Shown piece by piece: positions 1 through 9,400 of a stretch of 64,000 nt of DNA. How positions within the stretch are numbered: position 1 is the first letter of the stretch; the number at the start of each line of letters is the position of its first letter. The stretch comes from Burkholderiales bacterium (GTDB taxonomy: Bacteria; Pseudomonadota; Gammaproteobacteria; Burkholderiales; Burkholderiaceae_C). The stretch spans positions 62,001-126,000 of the forward strand of contig JACRAZ010000060.1 in NCBI GenBank assembly GCA_016213205.1, written 5' to 3'. The notes below the pieces were generated by a model. That model had not been told where the DNA came from and did not search any database. It worked only from the letters and a program-made list of their open reading frames with translations. The position numbers and the translations under genes are program-made.

Positions 1-1391
1 CCGGCATCGGTGTAGCGGTCGTGCCGCACGCCGGCGGTGAGGGTCCAGTCCCGGCGGAAGCTCCATTCATCCTGCAGCAGCAGGTAGTTCAGCCGGCGCC
101 GGTGCGGCCCGATGAACGATTGCGCCACCGGCGCCTCCTGCACCTGCCCGCCGGGCAGGGGCACCGGCAGCCCGATCAACGGACCCGATGCCACGAGGCT
201 GAAGTTCTTCAGCTCGCGGCTGGCGTACAGGTTAAGGTCGTCGTGGCCCAGGCCGATGCGCACCAGGTGCCCGGCCGCGGCGCTGTAGGTGGTGACGGCC
301 GACAGCCGGCGCTGGCGTTCCCAGGTTTCCGGCGCACCGATCATGCCCTGAGGAAACGCGCCGCCGAACGCACCGGGCGGCAGCAGCTGGAACGGCACCG
401 GAATGGTCTGCTCGAAGTGCAGCAGGCTGGCCGTGAGTGCAAGCGTCCAGCCCGGCCCCAACACGATGCCCTGGCGCGACAGGTCGCTCACGACGCGCCG
501 CGAGCGCGCCCGCCCGAGCGGGTCGAGCGCGCCGGCCACGCCGGTGCCGCTGCGCACGTCGTCGCGCAGCTTGTAGTGGGTGCGCCAGCGCCAGGCCTCC
601 AGGGCCAGGTCCAGCCCGGCATCCACCGCGTGCAGGCCGTTGTTCATCGGGCCCGGTGCCAGGCTGGCGCGGGTGGCGAACAGTGCGTCCAGCGCCGTCT
701 GCGCATCGGCCTCGATGGTGCGGCGGTAGCCGTCGGTGCGGCCCAGGCGCAGGTAGGCCGCCAGCTGCAGCGGCCCCCAGGTGCCGCCGTGGTGCACCCA
801 GCCCTCGCGTGATGCGAACGAGCCCGCACGCACGCCGATCTCGGTGCCCGGTGCATCCTGCGCGGTCTTGGTGACGATGTTGATCACGCCGGAATAGGCA
901 TCTGCGCCGTGCAGCGCCGAGCCCGGGCCGCGGATGACCTCGATGCGCGCGATGTTCTCGACCGGCAGCCCGCCCCACACGTTGCCGCGGTTGCCCACCA
1001 GCAGCGTGGTCACCGGCACGCCGTTGTGCAGCATCAGGGTCTGCGGGTTGAACTCGCTGTAGACGCCGCGGATCACGTACAGCGGGCTGTTGGCCTGGTT
1101 GCTGCGGCCCACGTGCAGGCCGGGCACCGATTCGAGCACCTGGTCCAGCTCGGTGGCGCCCATCGCGGCAATGTCCGCGGCCGTGATCACGGTGGCCACG
1201 GCCGGTGCCCGGCGCAGGGGCTGGCGGCTGCCGGTGGCCAGGCTGATGCCGGCCCTGTCGGCCAGCACGGCGGCGAGTTCGTCGTCCTCAAGGGCCGGTT
1301 GCGCATGGCTCTGGCCGCCGAGCAGCCCCACCAGGGCCATGCCGGCCAGCACCGCGGCGCGGCGTGGGTGGCCCTGTCGGCGGCTGGCCAC
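1..1391 (-). CDS. TonB-dependent outer-membrane receptor (partial, C-terminus beyond left edge)
   Basis: The protein is an outer-membrane gated channel that imports a ligand using TonB-ExbBD energy. The frame is open from the left edge and translates as a receptor: plug-domain sequences ATVITAADIAAMGA, VPGLHV, YVIRGVYSEFNPQ and RIEVIRGPGSALHGADAY, then VINIVTK, then amphipathic beta-strand repeats ending near W-T-L-T-A-G-V-R-H-D at the edge. The best start is a GTG at 1391, 13 bases after the stop of the deacetylase-like gene. It gives an Arg-rich N-terminus, a hydrophobic stretch and a probable signal-peptide cleavage after SHA. An ATG at 1340 is the alternative. I see no cobalamin riboswitch or Fur box upstream, so the ligand is unknown. 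Co-directional with, and probably co-transcribed with, the hydrolase upstream. Confidence 0.85.
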   Translation of the reverse strand, partial: MASRRQGHPRRAAVLAGMALVGLLGGQSHAQPALEDDELAAVLADRAGISLATGSRQPLRRAPAVATVITAADIAAMGATELDQVLESVPGLHVGRSNQANSPLYVIRGVYSEFNPQTLMLHNGVPVTTLLVGNRGNVWGGLPVENIARIEVIRGPGSALHGADAYSGVINIVTKTAQDAPGTEIGVRAGSFASREGWVHHGGTWGPLQLAAYLRLGRTDGYRRTIEADAQTALDALFATRASLAPGPMNNGLHAVDAGLDLALEAWRWRTHYKLRDDVRSGTGVAGALDPLGRARSRRVVSDLSRQGIVLGPGWTLALTASLLHFEQTIPVPFQLLPPGAFGGAFPQGMIGAPETWERQRRLSAVTTYSAAAGHLVRIGLGHDDLNLYASRELKNFSLVASGPLIGLPVPLPGGQVQEAPVAQSFIGPHRRRLNYLLLQDEWSFRRDWTLTAGVRHDRYTDA

Positions 1392-1403
1392 GCCGGTTCC
1401 CGA

Positions 1404-2339
1404 TCAGACGTCGGCCAGCACCCGCACGTGCGCCACCACGCTGCGCGCCAGCGCGCTCAGCGCATAGCCGCCTTCGAGGCACGAGACGATGCGGCCCTGG
1501 CACATGCGGTCGGCCAGGTCCTTCAGGCGGCGGGTGATCCACTCGTAGTCGGCCTCCACCAGGCCGAGCTGGCCGAGGTCGTCCTCGCGGTGCGCATCGA
1601 AGCCGGCCGAGATGAACAGCATCTGCGGCCTGAACTCCTCGAGCCGCGGCATCCACATCGCGTCGATGATCTCGCGCACCTCCATGCCGCGGGTGTAGGG
1701 CGGGATCGGCACGTTGATCATGTTGGTGCCCTTGGGCACCGCACCGCTGTTGGGGTACAGCGGGTGCTGGAAGAAGCTGGCCATCAGCACGCGGTCGTCG
1801 CCGGCGATGATGTCCTCGGTGCCGTTGCCGTGGTGAACGTCGAAATCGATGATGGCCACGCGCTTGAGGCCCAGCACATCGAGCGCATGGCGCGCCGCCA
1901 CCGCCACGTTGTTGAAGAAGCAGAAGCCCATGGTCTCGTCGCGGGTGGCGTGGTGGCCGGGCGGGCGCACCGAGCAGAACGCGTTGGCCACCTCGCCCTT
2001 CACCACGGCCTCGGTGGCCGCCACCGCGGCGCCGGCCGAGCGCAGCGCGGCGCGCCAGGTGTGCGGGCAGGCCACGGTGTCGGGGTCGAGGTGGCGTGAT
2101 TCGCCGTTGGCCTCCACCTGCTCGAGAAAATCCTTCAGCTGGGTGACGTAGGAGGCGGTGTGCGCACGCTCGAGTTGTTCCAGCGTGGCCAGCGGGGCGT
2201 CGCGGTGCTGCAGGGCCATGTCCAGGCCTGAGGCGATGAGCTGGTCGGAGATGGCATCCAGCCGTTGCGGGCACTCCGGGTGACCGGCCCCCATGTCGTG
2301 CAAACGGCACTCGGTGTGCGTGTAGAAGGCGGTGGACAT
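1404..2339 (-). CDS. Histone deacetylase family protein (class II-like / AcuC-type amidohydrolase)
   Basis: Predicted zinc-dependent deacylase of 311 residues, the usual single-domain length. It acts in the cytoplasm; bacterial members remove acetyl groups from lysine, polyamines or other amines. Visible motifs are HPECPQRL (residues 20-27), RPPGHHA with the tandem catalytic histidines near 129-130, DFDVHHGNGTED with zinc ligands D167 and H169, and SAGFDAHREDD with zinc ligand D248. All catalytic residues are present. The start at 2339 (MSTAFYTHTE) fits the family; a longer frame from 2387 would run into the promoter side of the divergent MoxR gene. Followed by a TonB-dependent receptor after 12 bases, an unusual pairing that does not reveal the substrate. 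Confidence 0.9.
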   Translation of the reverse strand: MSTAFYTHTECRLHDMGAGHPECPQRLDAISDQLIASGLDMALQHRDAPLATLEQLERAHTASYVTQLKDFLEQVEANGESRHLDPDTVACPHTWRAALRSAGAAVAATEAVVKGEVANAFCSVRPPGHHATRDETMGFCFFNNVAVAARHALDVLGLKRVAIIDFDVHHGNGTEDIIAGDDRVLMASFFQHPLYPNSGAVPKGTNMINVPIPPYTRGMEVREIIDAMWMPRLEEFRPQMLFISAGFDAHREDDLGQLGLVEADYEWITRRLKDLADRMCQGRIVSCLEGGYALSALARSVVAHVRVLADV

Positions 2340-2375
2340 CGAAGCGCGCTGTAGTTTTGGGCTATGGTGCCGCGC

Positions 2376-3301
<926 letters not shown>

Positions 3302-3305
<4 letters not shown>

Positions 3306-4315
3306 TCGGCGAGCGCGTCCGCCGCTACTTCGAGAACCGGCTGCCGCGCAGCGACAGCTGGACGCTCGGCCAGGGCAACATCTACATCCTGCCCACCCGT
3401 GCCGGCTGGGCCTTTGCCGCCACGCTGCTGGTGATGCTACTGGCCTCGATCAACTACCAGCTCAACCTGGGTTATGCCCTGACCTTCCTGCTGGCCGGCG
3501 CGGGCCTGATCGCCATGCAGCAGACCCATGCCAACCTGCGCCGCCTGACGCTGCGGGTGAAAAGCCCGCAGCCGGTGTTCGCCGGCGAGCGCGCGGTGCT
3601 CGAAGTGGTGCTGGACAACCCCACGCAGGCGCGGCCCGGGCTGGGGCTGGGCATCTACCGCGCCGGCCACCGGGCCATGGCCTGGGTGGACGCGCCCGCC
3701 CAAGGCAGCGGCAGCGCCCACCTGGCCTTCGTGCCGCCGCACCGCGGCCTGCACAGCCTGCCCACGCTGCTGGCCGAGACCCATTTCCCCTTGGGCCTGT
3801 TCCGCGCCTGGACCGTGTGGCGCCCGGCGACCCAGGTGCTGGTGTACCCGCGGCCCGAGCAACCCGCGGTCGCGTTGCCGGCCGCCCAGCCGGTGCCGGG
3901 CGGCACCTTGCCGGCGCTGGTGCGCTCGGGTGGCGAATTCGACGGCGTGCGCGCCTACCGGCGCGGCGATGCCCTGCGGCAGGTGGTGTGGAAGAAGTCC
4001 GTCAAGAGCGGCGAGATGGTCAGCCGCGACACCAGCTCCAGCGCCAGCCGCGAGCTGTGGCTGGACTACCAGGCGGCCGCGCTGCCCGAGCCGGAGGCCC
4101 GGCTCTCGCGCCTGGCCGCCTGGGTGCTGGCGGCCGAGCACCTGGGCGCGCGCTTCGGCATGCGCCTGCCCGGCGCCGAGCTGGCCAGCGGCAGCGGCGA
4201 GCCCCAGCGCCGGGCCGCGCTGGAGGCGCTGGCCCTGTGGCAGGCTGGGCCCACGGGCCCCGCCAGGCCTGGCGAGGCCGCCTCGCCCGCTGTTTCCCCC
4301 CGAGGCCGCCGATGA
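3302..4315 (+). CDS. DUF58 domain protein (MoxR partner)
   Basis: 337-residue membrane-associated protein with the DUF58/vWA-like signature. After a basic N-terminus there are two hydrophobic segments (roughly residues 35-75, around LLVMLLASINYQLNLGYALT). The diagnostic DUF58 block GGEFDGVRAYRRGDALRQVV is followed by WKKSVKSGEMVSRD in the C-terminal half. The GTG start overlaps the MoxR stop (GTGA) and the stop overlaps the start of the next gene (ATGA), so the three genes form one coupled unit. Its role is not biochemically established; in other bacteria MoxR-DUF58 pairs sit with transglutaminase-like or vWA proteins, as here. The last 30 or so residues are low-complexity Ala/Pro/Gly. Confidence 0.88.
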
Positions 4316-6357
4316 GCACCACCCCGGCGCACTGGCCCGGCTGGGGCAAGCTGCCGCGCGATGCGCGCGACACGCTGTTCCAGCTGGCCGTGATCGGCTG
4401 GACCGTGCTGCCCCACCTGGGCCACCTGGCCTGGTGGTGCGGCGCGATCACGATGCTGGTGCTGTTCTGGCGCGGCTGGCTGGCCGTGACCGGGGGTGCG
4501 CTGCCCGGGCGCTGGCCCGTGATCACGCTGCTGTTCATCGCCACCGGGCTCACGGTGTGGACCGAGCGAACGCTGCTGGGCAAGGACGCCGGCGTCACGA
4601 TGCTGGTGGTGCTGATGTCGCTGAAGACGCTGGAGCTGCGCGCACGCCGGGATGCGCTGGTGGTGTTCTTCCTGGGCTTCTTCCTGGTGCTCACGCACTG
4701 CCTGTATTCGCAATCGCTGCTCACCGCGCTGTGGATGGGCCTGTGCACCTGGGGCCTGCTCAGTGCGCAGGTGCTGGCCAGCATGCCGGTGGGCCGCCCG
4801 CCCCTGCGGCGCGCCGGCGCGGTGGCGGCGCGCTCGGCGCTGCTGGGGCTGCCGCTGATGGTGCTGCTGTTCGTGCTGTTCCCGCGGCTGGGCCCGCTGT
4901 GGGGCCTGCCGCAGGACGGCCTGGGCCGCACCGGCCTGTCGGGCACGCTGCGCATGGGCGGGGTGGCCGAGATCGCCAACGACGACAGCATCGCGTTCCG
5001 CGTGCGCTTCAACGGCGCCCCGCCGCGGCCCGAGACGCTGTACTTCCGCGGCCCGGTGCTCACCCAGTTCGACGGGATCGAATGGCGCCAGCGCCGGCCG
5101 GCCGCCGAGGCCCGCCTGGCCGCCGAGTTGCGCACCTTCGGCCCCGGCTTCGGCTACGAACTCGCGCTGGAGCCCAACCGCCTGCCGCTGCTGCCGATGC
5201 TGGAGGCCACCCCCGACCTGCCGGGCGCCGCACCCCGCCTGCCCGGCTGGACGCTGGCGCTGAACGACGAGCTCCAGTGGAGCACCGACCGCCTGGTGAC
5301 CGAACGCTTGCAGTGGCGGGCCACCGCCTGGACTGGCTTCGCGCTGGGCCCGTTTGCACAGCTGCCGCGCCCGGACGAACACCTGCACCTGCCGTCCGGC
5401 AGCAACCCGCGCGCGCAGGCCTGGGCCCGGGCGCTGCGCAACCAGCCGGCCCTGGCCCATGCCGAGCCCGCGGCCCTGGCCCAGGCAGTGCTGGCGCACA
5501 TCCGCGAGGCCGGCTTCGGCTACACGCTGGCGCCCGGCACCTATGGGCGTGATGGGGTGGACGAATTCTGGTTCGAACGCCGCGAGGGCTTCTGCGAGCA
5601 CTTCGCCGCCAGCTTCGTGGTGATGATGCGGGCGATGGGCGTGCCGGCGCGCATCGTCACCGGCTACCAGGGCGCCGAAGCGCCCGATGCCGATGGCTGG
5701 ATGATCGTGCGCCAGAGCCATGCCCATGCCTGGGCCGAGTACTGGCAGGCCGGCAAGGGCTGGAGGCGCACCGACCCCACCGCCGCGGTGGCCCCCGAAC
5801 GCGTGCAGCGCAGCCTGCCGCTGGCACCCCGCGCCGGCTTCGTGCGGGGTGCGCTCAACAGCATGAGCCCGGCGCTGGCCGAACAGCTGCGCCGGGCCTG
5901 GGAGCTGCTGGACAACCGCTGGAACCAGTGGGTGATGAACTACTCGCGCAGCCGCCAGTTCGACCTGCTGGAAGCACTGGGCTTCACCGCGCCATCGGTC
6001 GAGGACCTGGCCAAGACCCTGATCGGCGCCCTGAGCCTGCTGTCGCTGGCCGGTGCCGGCTGGGCCTGGTGGGACCGCCACCGGCAAGACCCCTGGCTGC
6101 GCCTGCGGCAACGCATCATCGTGGCCCTCACGGCGCTGGGCATCGACGCCCGGCCGCACCATCCCCCCCTGGGCCTGGCCGCGGCGGTGCGGCAGGCGCT
6201 GGGCCCTTCGGGTGAAACCCTGGCCCAGTGCCTGGAAGCCCTGGACCGCTGCCGCCATGGCCGCGGCGACCGCCGCCTGCCCGGCCCGGCCTGGCGGCGC
6301 GGCTTCGAACGCGAGGTGCGGCGCCTGCGGCGCCACGGTGGGGCGCATTCGGGATAA
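4312..6357 (+). CDS. tgpA: TgpA-like membrane transglutaminase (DUF3488-transglutaminase core-DUF4129)
   Basis: 681-residue integral membrane protein resembling Pseudomonas TgpA. The N-terminal DUF3488 part contains about five to six membrane segments up to residue 195. A periplasmic transglutaminase-like core follows with the complete triad C428 (REGFCEHFA), H472 (SHAHAWAEYW) and D488 (WRRTDPTA). One more membrane segment lies around 545-555, then a DUF4129-like cytoplasmic tail. TgpA carries a periplasmic transglutaminase domain and is reported as important for viability in P. aeruginosa; its substrate is not settled. The ATG overlaps the DUF58 stop. The mltB-like gene begins 7 bases after the stop, so peptidoglycan-related work is a reasonable but unproved inference. 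Confidence 0.9.
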   Translation: MSTTPAHWPGWGKLPRDARDTLFQLAVIGWTVLPHLGHLAWWCGAITMLVLFWRGWLAVTGGALPGRWPVITLLFIATGLTVWTERTLLGKDAGVTMLVVLMSLKTLELRARRDALVVFFLGFFLVLTHCLYSQSLLTALWMGLCTWGLLSAQVLASMPVGRPPLRRAGAVAARSALLGLPLMVLLFVLFPRLGPLWGLPQDGLGRTGLSGTLRMGGVAEIANDDSIAFRVRFNGAPPRPETLYFRGPVLTQFDGIEWRQRRPAAEARLAAELRTFGPGFGYELALEPNRLPLLPMLEATPDLPGAAPRLPGWTLALNDELQWSTDRLVTERLQWRATAWTGFALGPFAQLPRPDEHLHLPSGSNPRAQAWARALRNQPALAHAEPAALAQAVLAHIREAGFGYTLAPGTYGRDGVDEFWFERREGFCEHFAASFVVMMRAMGVPARIVTGYQGAEAPDADGWMIVRQSHAHAWAEYWQAGKGWRRTDPTAAVAPERVQRSLPLAPRAGFVRGALNSMSPALAEQLRRAWELLDNRWNQWVMNYSRSRQFDLLEALGFTAPSVEDLAKTLIGALSLLSLAGAGWAWWDRHRQDPWLRLRQRIIVALTALGIDARPHHPPLGLAAAVRQALGPSGETLAQCLEALDRCRHGRGDRRLPGPAWRRGFEREVRRLRRHGGAHSG

Positions 6358-6364
6358 TCCGCCG

Positions 6365-7510
6365 ATGCCCTTGATTGCCCGCGCGCCGCGCCGCCGCCCC
6401 CTCACCGCCCACCGCGTGCCGAGCCTGCTGCTGGGCCATGCACTTTGTGCGCTAGCCCTCGTTGCGCTGGCACTGCCCGCCGATGCGGCCCGCAGCCAAC
6501 CTCGCCGCCACAAGGCCAGCACCGTGCGCCACGACCGCGAGCCCGACAAGGTGACCTACGGCCGGCGCGAGGACGTGATGCGCTTCGCCGCCGAGCTGGC
6601 CGAACAGCAGGGCCTGCCACGCGAATGGCTCGAGGCCGCGCTGGCCCAGGCCCGCTACCTGCCCGCGGTGGCCCGGTTGATCATGCCCCCGCCAGCGGGC
6701 ACGGCCAAGAGCTGGGCCGCCTACCGCGCGCGCTTCGTCGAGCGCGAGCGCGTGCAGGCCGGCGCCGCCTTCTGGGCCCAGCACCAGGCCTGGCTGGAGG
6801 CGGCCGAGCAGCGCTTCGGCGTGCCGCCGGAAATCATCATCGGCATCCTGGGTGTCGAGACCTACTACGGCCGGCTGACCGGCAGCTTCCGGGTGCTGGA
6901 CGCGCTGGCCACCCTGTCGTTCGACTTTCCCAGCGGCCGCAAGGACCGCAGCGCCTTCTTCCGCAGCGAGCTGGCGGCCTACCTGCAACTGGCCCAGCGC
7001 GAGGGCTTCGCGCCCGAATCGGTGAAGGGCTCGTATGCCGGCGCCATCGGGCTGGGCCAGTTCATGCCGGGCAGCATCCTGAAGTACGCGCTGGACTTCG
7101 ACGGCAACGGGCATGTCGACATGGCCGGCAGCCCGGCCGACGTGATCGGCAGCATCGCCCACTACCTGGCCGAGCACGGCTGGCGTGCCGGCCTGCCCAC
7201 GCACTTCGACATCCAGCCCCCGGTGGACACCGCCGAGCGTGCGCAGCTGCTGGCGGCCGACATCCTGCCCAGCTTCACCGCCGGCCAGATGGCCGAGCGC
7301 GGCGCCCAGCTCGCCGAGGCCGCGCACCAGCACGAGGGCCTGCTGGCGCTGGTGGAGTTGCAGAACGGCGCGGCCGCGCCCAGCTACGTGGCGGGCACGC
7401 AGAACTTCTATGCGGTGACGCGCTACAACTGGTCGAGCTACTACGCGCTGGCCGTCATCGAGCTCGGGCAGGTGATCGGGGCCACGCGGGCTGCGGCGGC
7501 CGCGCGCTGA
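6365..7510 (+). CDS. mltB: Lytic murein transglycosylase, MltB family
   Basis: Predicted exo-type lytic transglycosylase cleaving the MurNAc-GlcNAc bond of peptidoglycan to give 1,6-anhydro ends. 381 residues: a basic N-terminus, a hydrophobic signal segment (about 20-42, LLLGHALCALALVALALPADA) without a clear lipobox, then the MltB catalytic domain. The catalytic Glu is E165 in GILGVETYYGR, followed by LDALATLSFDF, GAIGLGQFMPGS and a D-F-D-G-N-G-H-V-D motif. The start at 6365 is the first ATG after the TgpA stop and yields the signal segment. Same direction as, and close to, the MoxR-DUF58-TgpA unit. Confidence 0.93.
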   Translation: MPLIARAPRRRPLTAHRVPSLLLGHALCALALVALALPADAARSQPRRHKASTVRHDREPDKVTYGRREDVMRFAAELAEQQGLPREWLEAALAQARYLPAVARLIMPPPAGTAKSWAAYRARFVERERVQAGAAFWAQHQAWLEAAEQRFGVPPEIIIGILGVETYYGRLTGSFRVLDALATLSFDFPSGRKDRSAFFRSELAAYLQLAQREGFAPESVKGSYAGAIGLGQFMPGSILKYALDFDGNGHVDMAGSPADVIGSIAHYLAEHGWRAGLPTHFDIQPPVDTAERAQLLAADILPSFTAGQMAERGAQLAEAAHQHEGLLALVELQNGAAAPSYVAGTQNFYAVTRYNWSSYYALAVIELGQVIGATRAAAAAR

Positions 7511-7534
7511 TCACTCCGGCATCCCGGGGCCGTG

Positions 7535-8455
7535 TCACGCCGCCGTGCGGCGCGGCAGCAGCTTGCTGATCCCGGTCCAGGCCACCAGCGCCACGGCGCC
7601 AGCCACGATGCCGGCCAGCGCATCGGCCAGCAGGGCCACCGTGCCGCCCACCAGGCCGCCCAGGCCCTGCGTGAACCCTTCGACCGCGTGGTGCAGCCAC
7701 GGCCAGCCGTGCACCAGGATGCCGCCGCCCACCAGGAACATCGCGGCGGTGCCCACCACCGCCAGCGCCTTCATCAACCAGGGCGCGGCCACCAGCAGCA
7801 GCTTGCCCACCTGCTGCTGCAGCACGCCGGCGCGGCGGCTCAGCCACAGGCCGATGTCGTCCAGCTTCACGATCGCGGCCACCAGGCCGTAGACGCCCAC
7901 GGTCATCAGCAGCGCGATGCCGGCCAGCACGATCGACTTGATGACCAACGGCTTGTCGGCCACCGTGCCCAGCGTGATGACGATGATCTCGGCCGACAGG
8001 ATGAAATCGGTGCGCACCGCGCCGCGGATCTTGTCGCGCTCGAAGGCCACCAGGTCCACCTGCGGATCGGCCAGCGCCTGCGCCACCGCCTGCTCGTGCG
8101 CCGCATCCTCGGCCGCGCTGTGCAGGAACTTGTGGGCCAGCTTCTCCACGCCTTCGAAGCACAGGTAGACCCCGCCCACCATCAGCAGCGGCAGCACCAG
8201 CCAGGGCGCGAACACACTGATCACCAGCGCCGAAGGCACCAGGATCAGCTTGTTCACGAACGAGCCCATCGCCACCTTGGCCACCACCGGCAGCTCGCGC
8301 TCGGCGCGGATGCCGGCCACCTGCTGCGCATTGAGCGCCAGGTCGTCGCCCAGCACGCCGGTGGTCTTCTTGGCGGCGACCTTGGTCATCACCGCCACGT
8401 CGTCGAGCACGAGGGCAATGTCGTCGAGCAGGGCAAGCAGGCTGGCAGCGGCCAT
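7535..8455 (-). CDS. DUF808 family membrane protein (YedI-like)
   Basis: 306-residue inner-membrane protein of the DUF808 family (E. coli YedI type). Near the N-terminus is the family hallmark [20 protein letters not shown] followed by [20 protein letters not shown]. Several hydrophobic segments follow, e.g. [40 protein letters not shown] and [20 protein letters not shown]. No catalytic motif is visible and the family function is unknown. It converges on the mltB-like gene with only 24 bases between the stops and no recognisable terminator. It lies 30 bases downstream of the transglutaminase gene ending at 8486, so it could be the last gene of that long minus-strand run. Confidence 0.88.
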   Translation of the reverse strand: MAAASLLALLDDIALVLDDVAVMTKVAAKKTTGVLGDDLALNAQQVAGIRAERELPVVAKVAMGSFVNKLILVPSALVISVFAPWLVLPLLMVGGVYLCFEGVEKLAHKFLHSAAEDAAHEQAVAQALADPQVDLVAFERDKIRGAVRTDFILSAEIIVITLGTVADKPLVIKSIVLAGIALLMTVGVYGLVAAIVKLDDIGLWLSRRAGVLQQQVGKLLLVAAPWLMKALAVVGTAAMFLVGGGILVHGWPWLHHAVEGFTQGLGGLVGGTVALLADALAGIVAGAVALVAWTGISKLLPRRTAA

Positions 8456-8485
8456 GGGGGTGCGGCGGGGTTGGCTGAAGGGCCG

Positions 8486-9400
8486 CTATGGTAGCGGTTC
8501 GACGGTCACGGCCACGTGCGGCGGCGTGGTGCCGCCGCCGCGGATGACGCCGCGCAGCGGGGCCACGTCCGCGTAGTCGCGGCCATGGGCCAGCGTGACG
8601 TGGTCCTGCGCCACCGCGATGTTGTTGGTGGGGTCGAGCGCCACCCAGTCGTTCTGCGGGCACCACAGGGCCACCCAGGCGTGCGAGGCATCGGCGCCCA
8701 CCAGCCGCGGCTGGCCGGCTGGCGGGTGGGTGAGCAGATAACCACTGACATACCGGGCCGCCAGCCCGTGCGACCGCAGGCAGCCGATCATCAGGTGCGC
8801 GAAGTCCTGGCACACGCCCCGGCCCTGGCGCAGCGCCTCCAGCGCATCGGTGGCCACGGTGGTGCTGTGCGGCCGGTAGGCCATGCGCTGGTGCACGCGG
8901 GCCATCAGCGCCCAGGCCAGTGCCAGCAGCGGCCGGCCGGGCGTGAACAGGTCGGCCCCGAACGCCGCCAGCGCCGGCGCCACCGGCGCGAAGGATGAGC
9001 CGAGCACGAACTCCACCGCATCGGGCTGCACCGCGCCGGCGCGGTATCGCAGCGCCTGCGCCACCTGCTCCCAGGGCGGGCTGGCGGCCATGTCCAGCGG
9101 CGGCGGCGGCAGCAGTTCAGCGCGGAAACGCGACACCACGGTGAGCCGCTCGTGCACCCGCGCATGGCTGAAGCCATGGCGCCAGTTGCCGAAGGCATCG
9201 CGGCTTTCCTGCACGGCGTCGCGGCCGCCATCGGGCTCGGGGTCGATTTCGAGCGTCCAGTCCTTCACCCGCTGCAGCGTGGTGTCGCGCGGGCGCAGGT
9301 GGGCGCTGTGGTGCGCCACCTCCACCGGCGTGTCGTAGTCGTAGTGGGTTTCGTGGCGCACCGCCAGCAGGCGCGGGCCACGGGGGGCGGTGTCGCTCAT
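8486..9400 (-). CDS. Transglutaminase family protein (SMc04394-like, last gene of the ATP-grasp/alpha-E cassette)
   Basis: 304-residue soluble cysteine-protease-fold protein: an N-terminal beta region (Bact_transglu_N-like, residues about 10-90) followed by the transglutaminase core. The triad is intact: C197 in GVCQDFAHLMIG, H240 in DASHAWVALW and D256 in ALDPTNN. In this gene context such proteins are predicted to cleave or transfer peptide bonds made by the neighbouring ATP-grasp proteins; this is inference from conserved neighbourhoods. The start at 9400 (MSDTAPRG) overlaps the stop of the ATP-grasp/alpha-E fusion by 4 bases (ATGA), indicating coupled translation. A longer frame up to 9520 would overlap the upstream gene heavily and is not favoured. 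Confidence 0.92.
   Translation of the reverse strand: MSDTAPRGPRLLAVRHETHYDYDTPVEVAHHSAHLRPRDTTLQRVKDWTLEIDPEPDGGRDAVQESRDAFGNWRHGFSHARVHERLTVVSRFRAELLPPPPLDMAASPPWEQVAQALRYRAGAVQPDAVEFVLGSSFAPVAPALAAFGADLFTPGRPLLALAWALMARVHQRMAYRPHSTTVATDALEALRQGRGVCQDFAHLMIGCLRSHGLAARYVSGYLLTHPPAGQPRLVGADASHAWVALWCPQNDWVALDPTNNIAVAQDHVTLAHGRDYADVAPLRGVIRGGGTTPPHVAVTVEPLP

Noticed and set aside
1391..1404. Cobalamin riboswitch before the TonB-dependent receptor
   Set aside because: Only 12 bases separate it from the upstream gene; there is no room for a riboswitch.
4066..6549. An 827-codon minus-strand frame opposite the TgpA-like gene
   Set aside because: No recognisable motif; the plus-strand frame has an intact transglutaminase triad and membrane helices.
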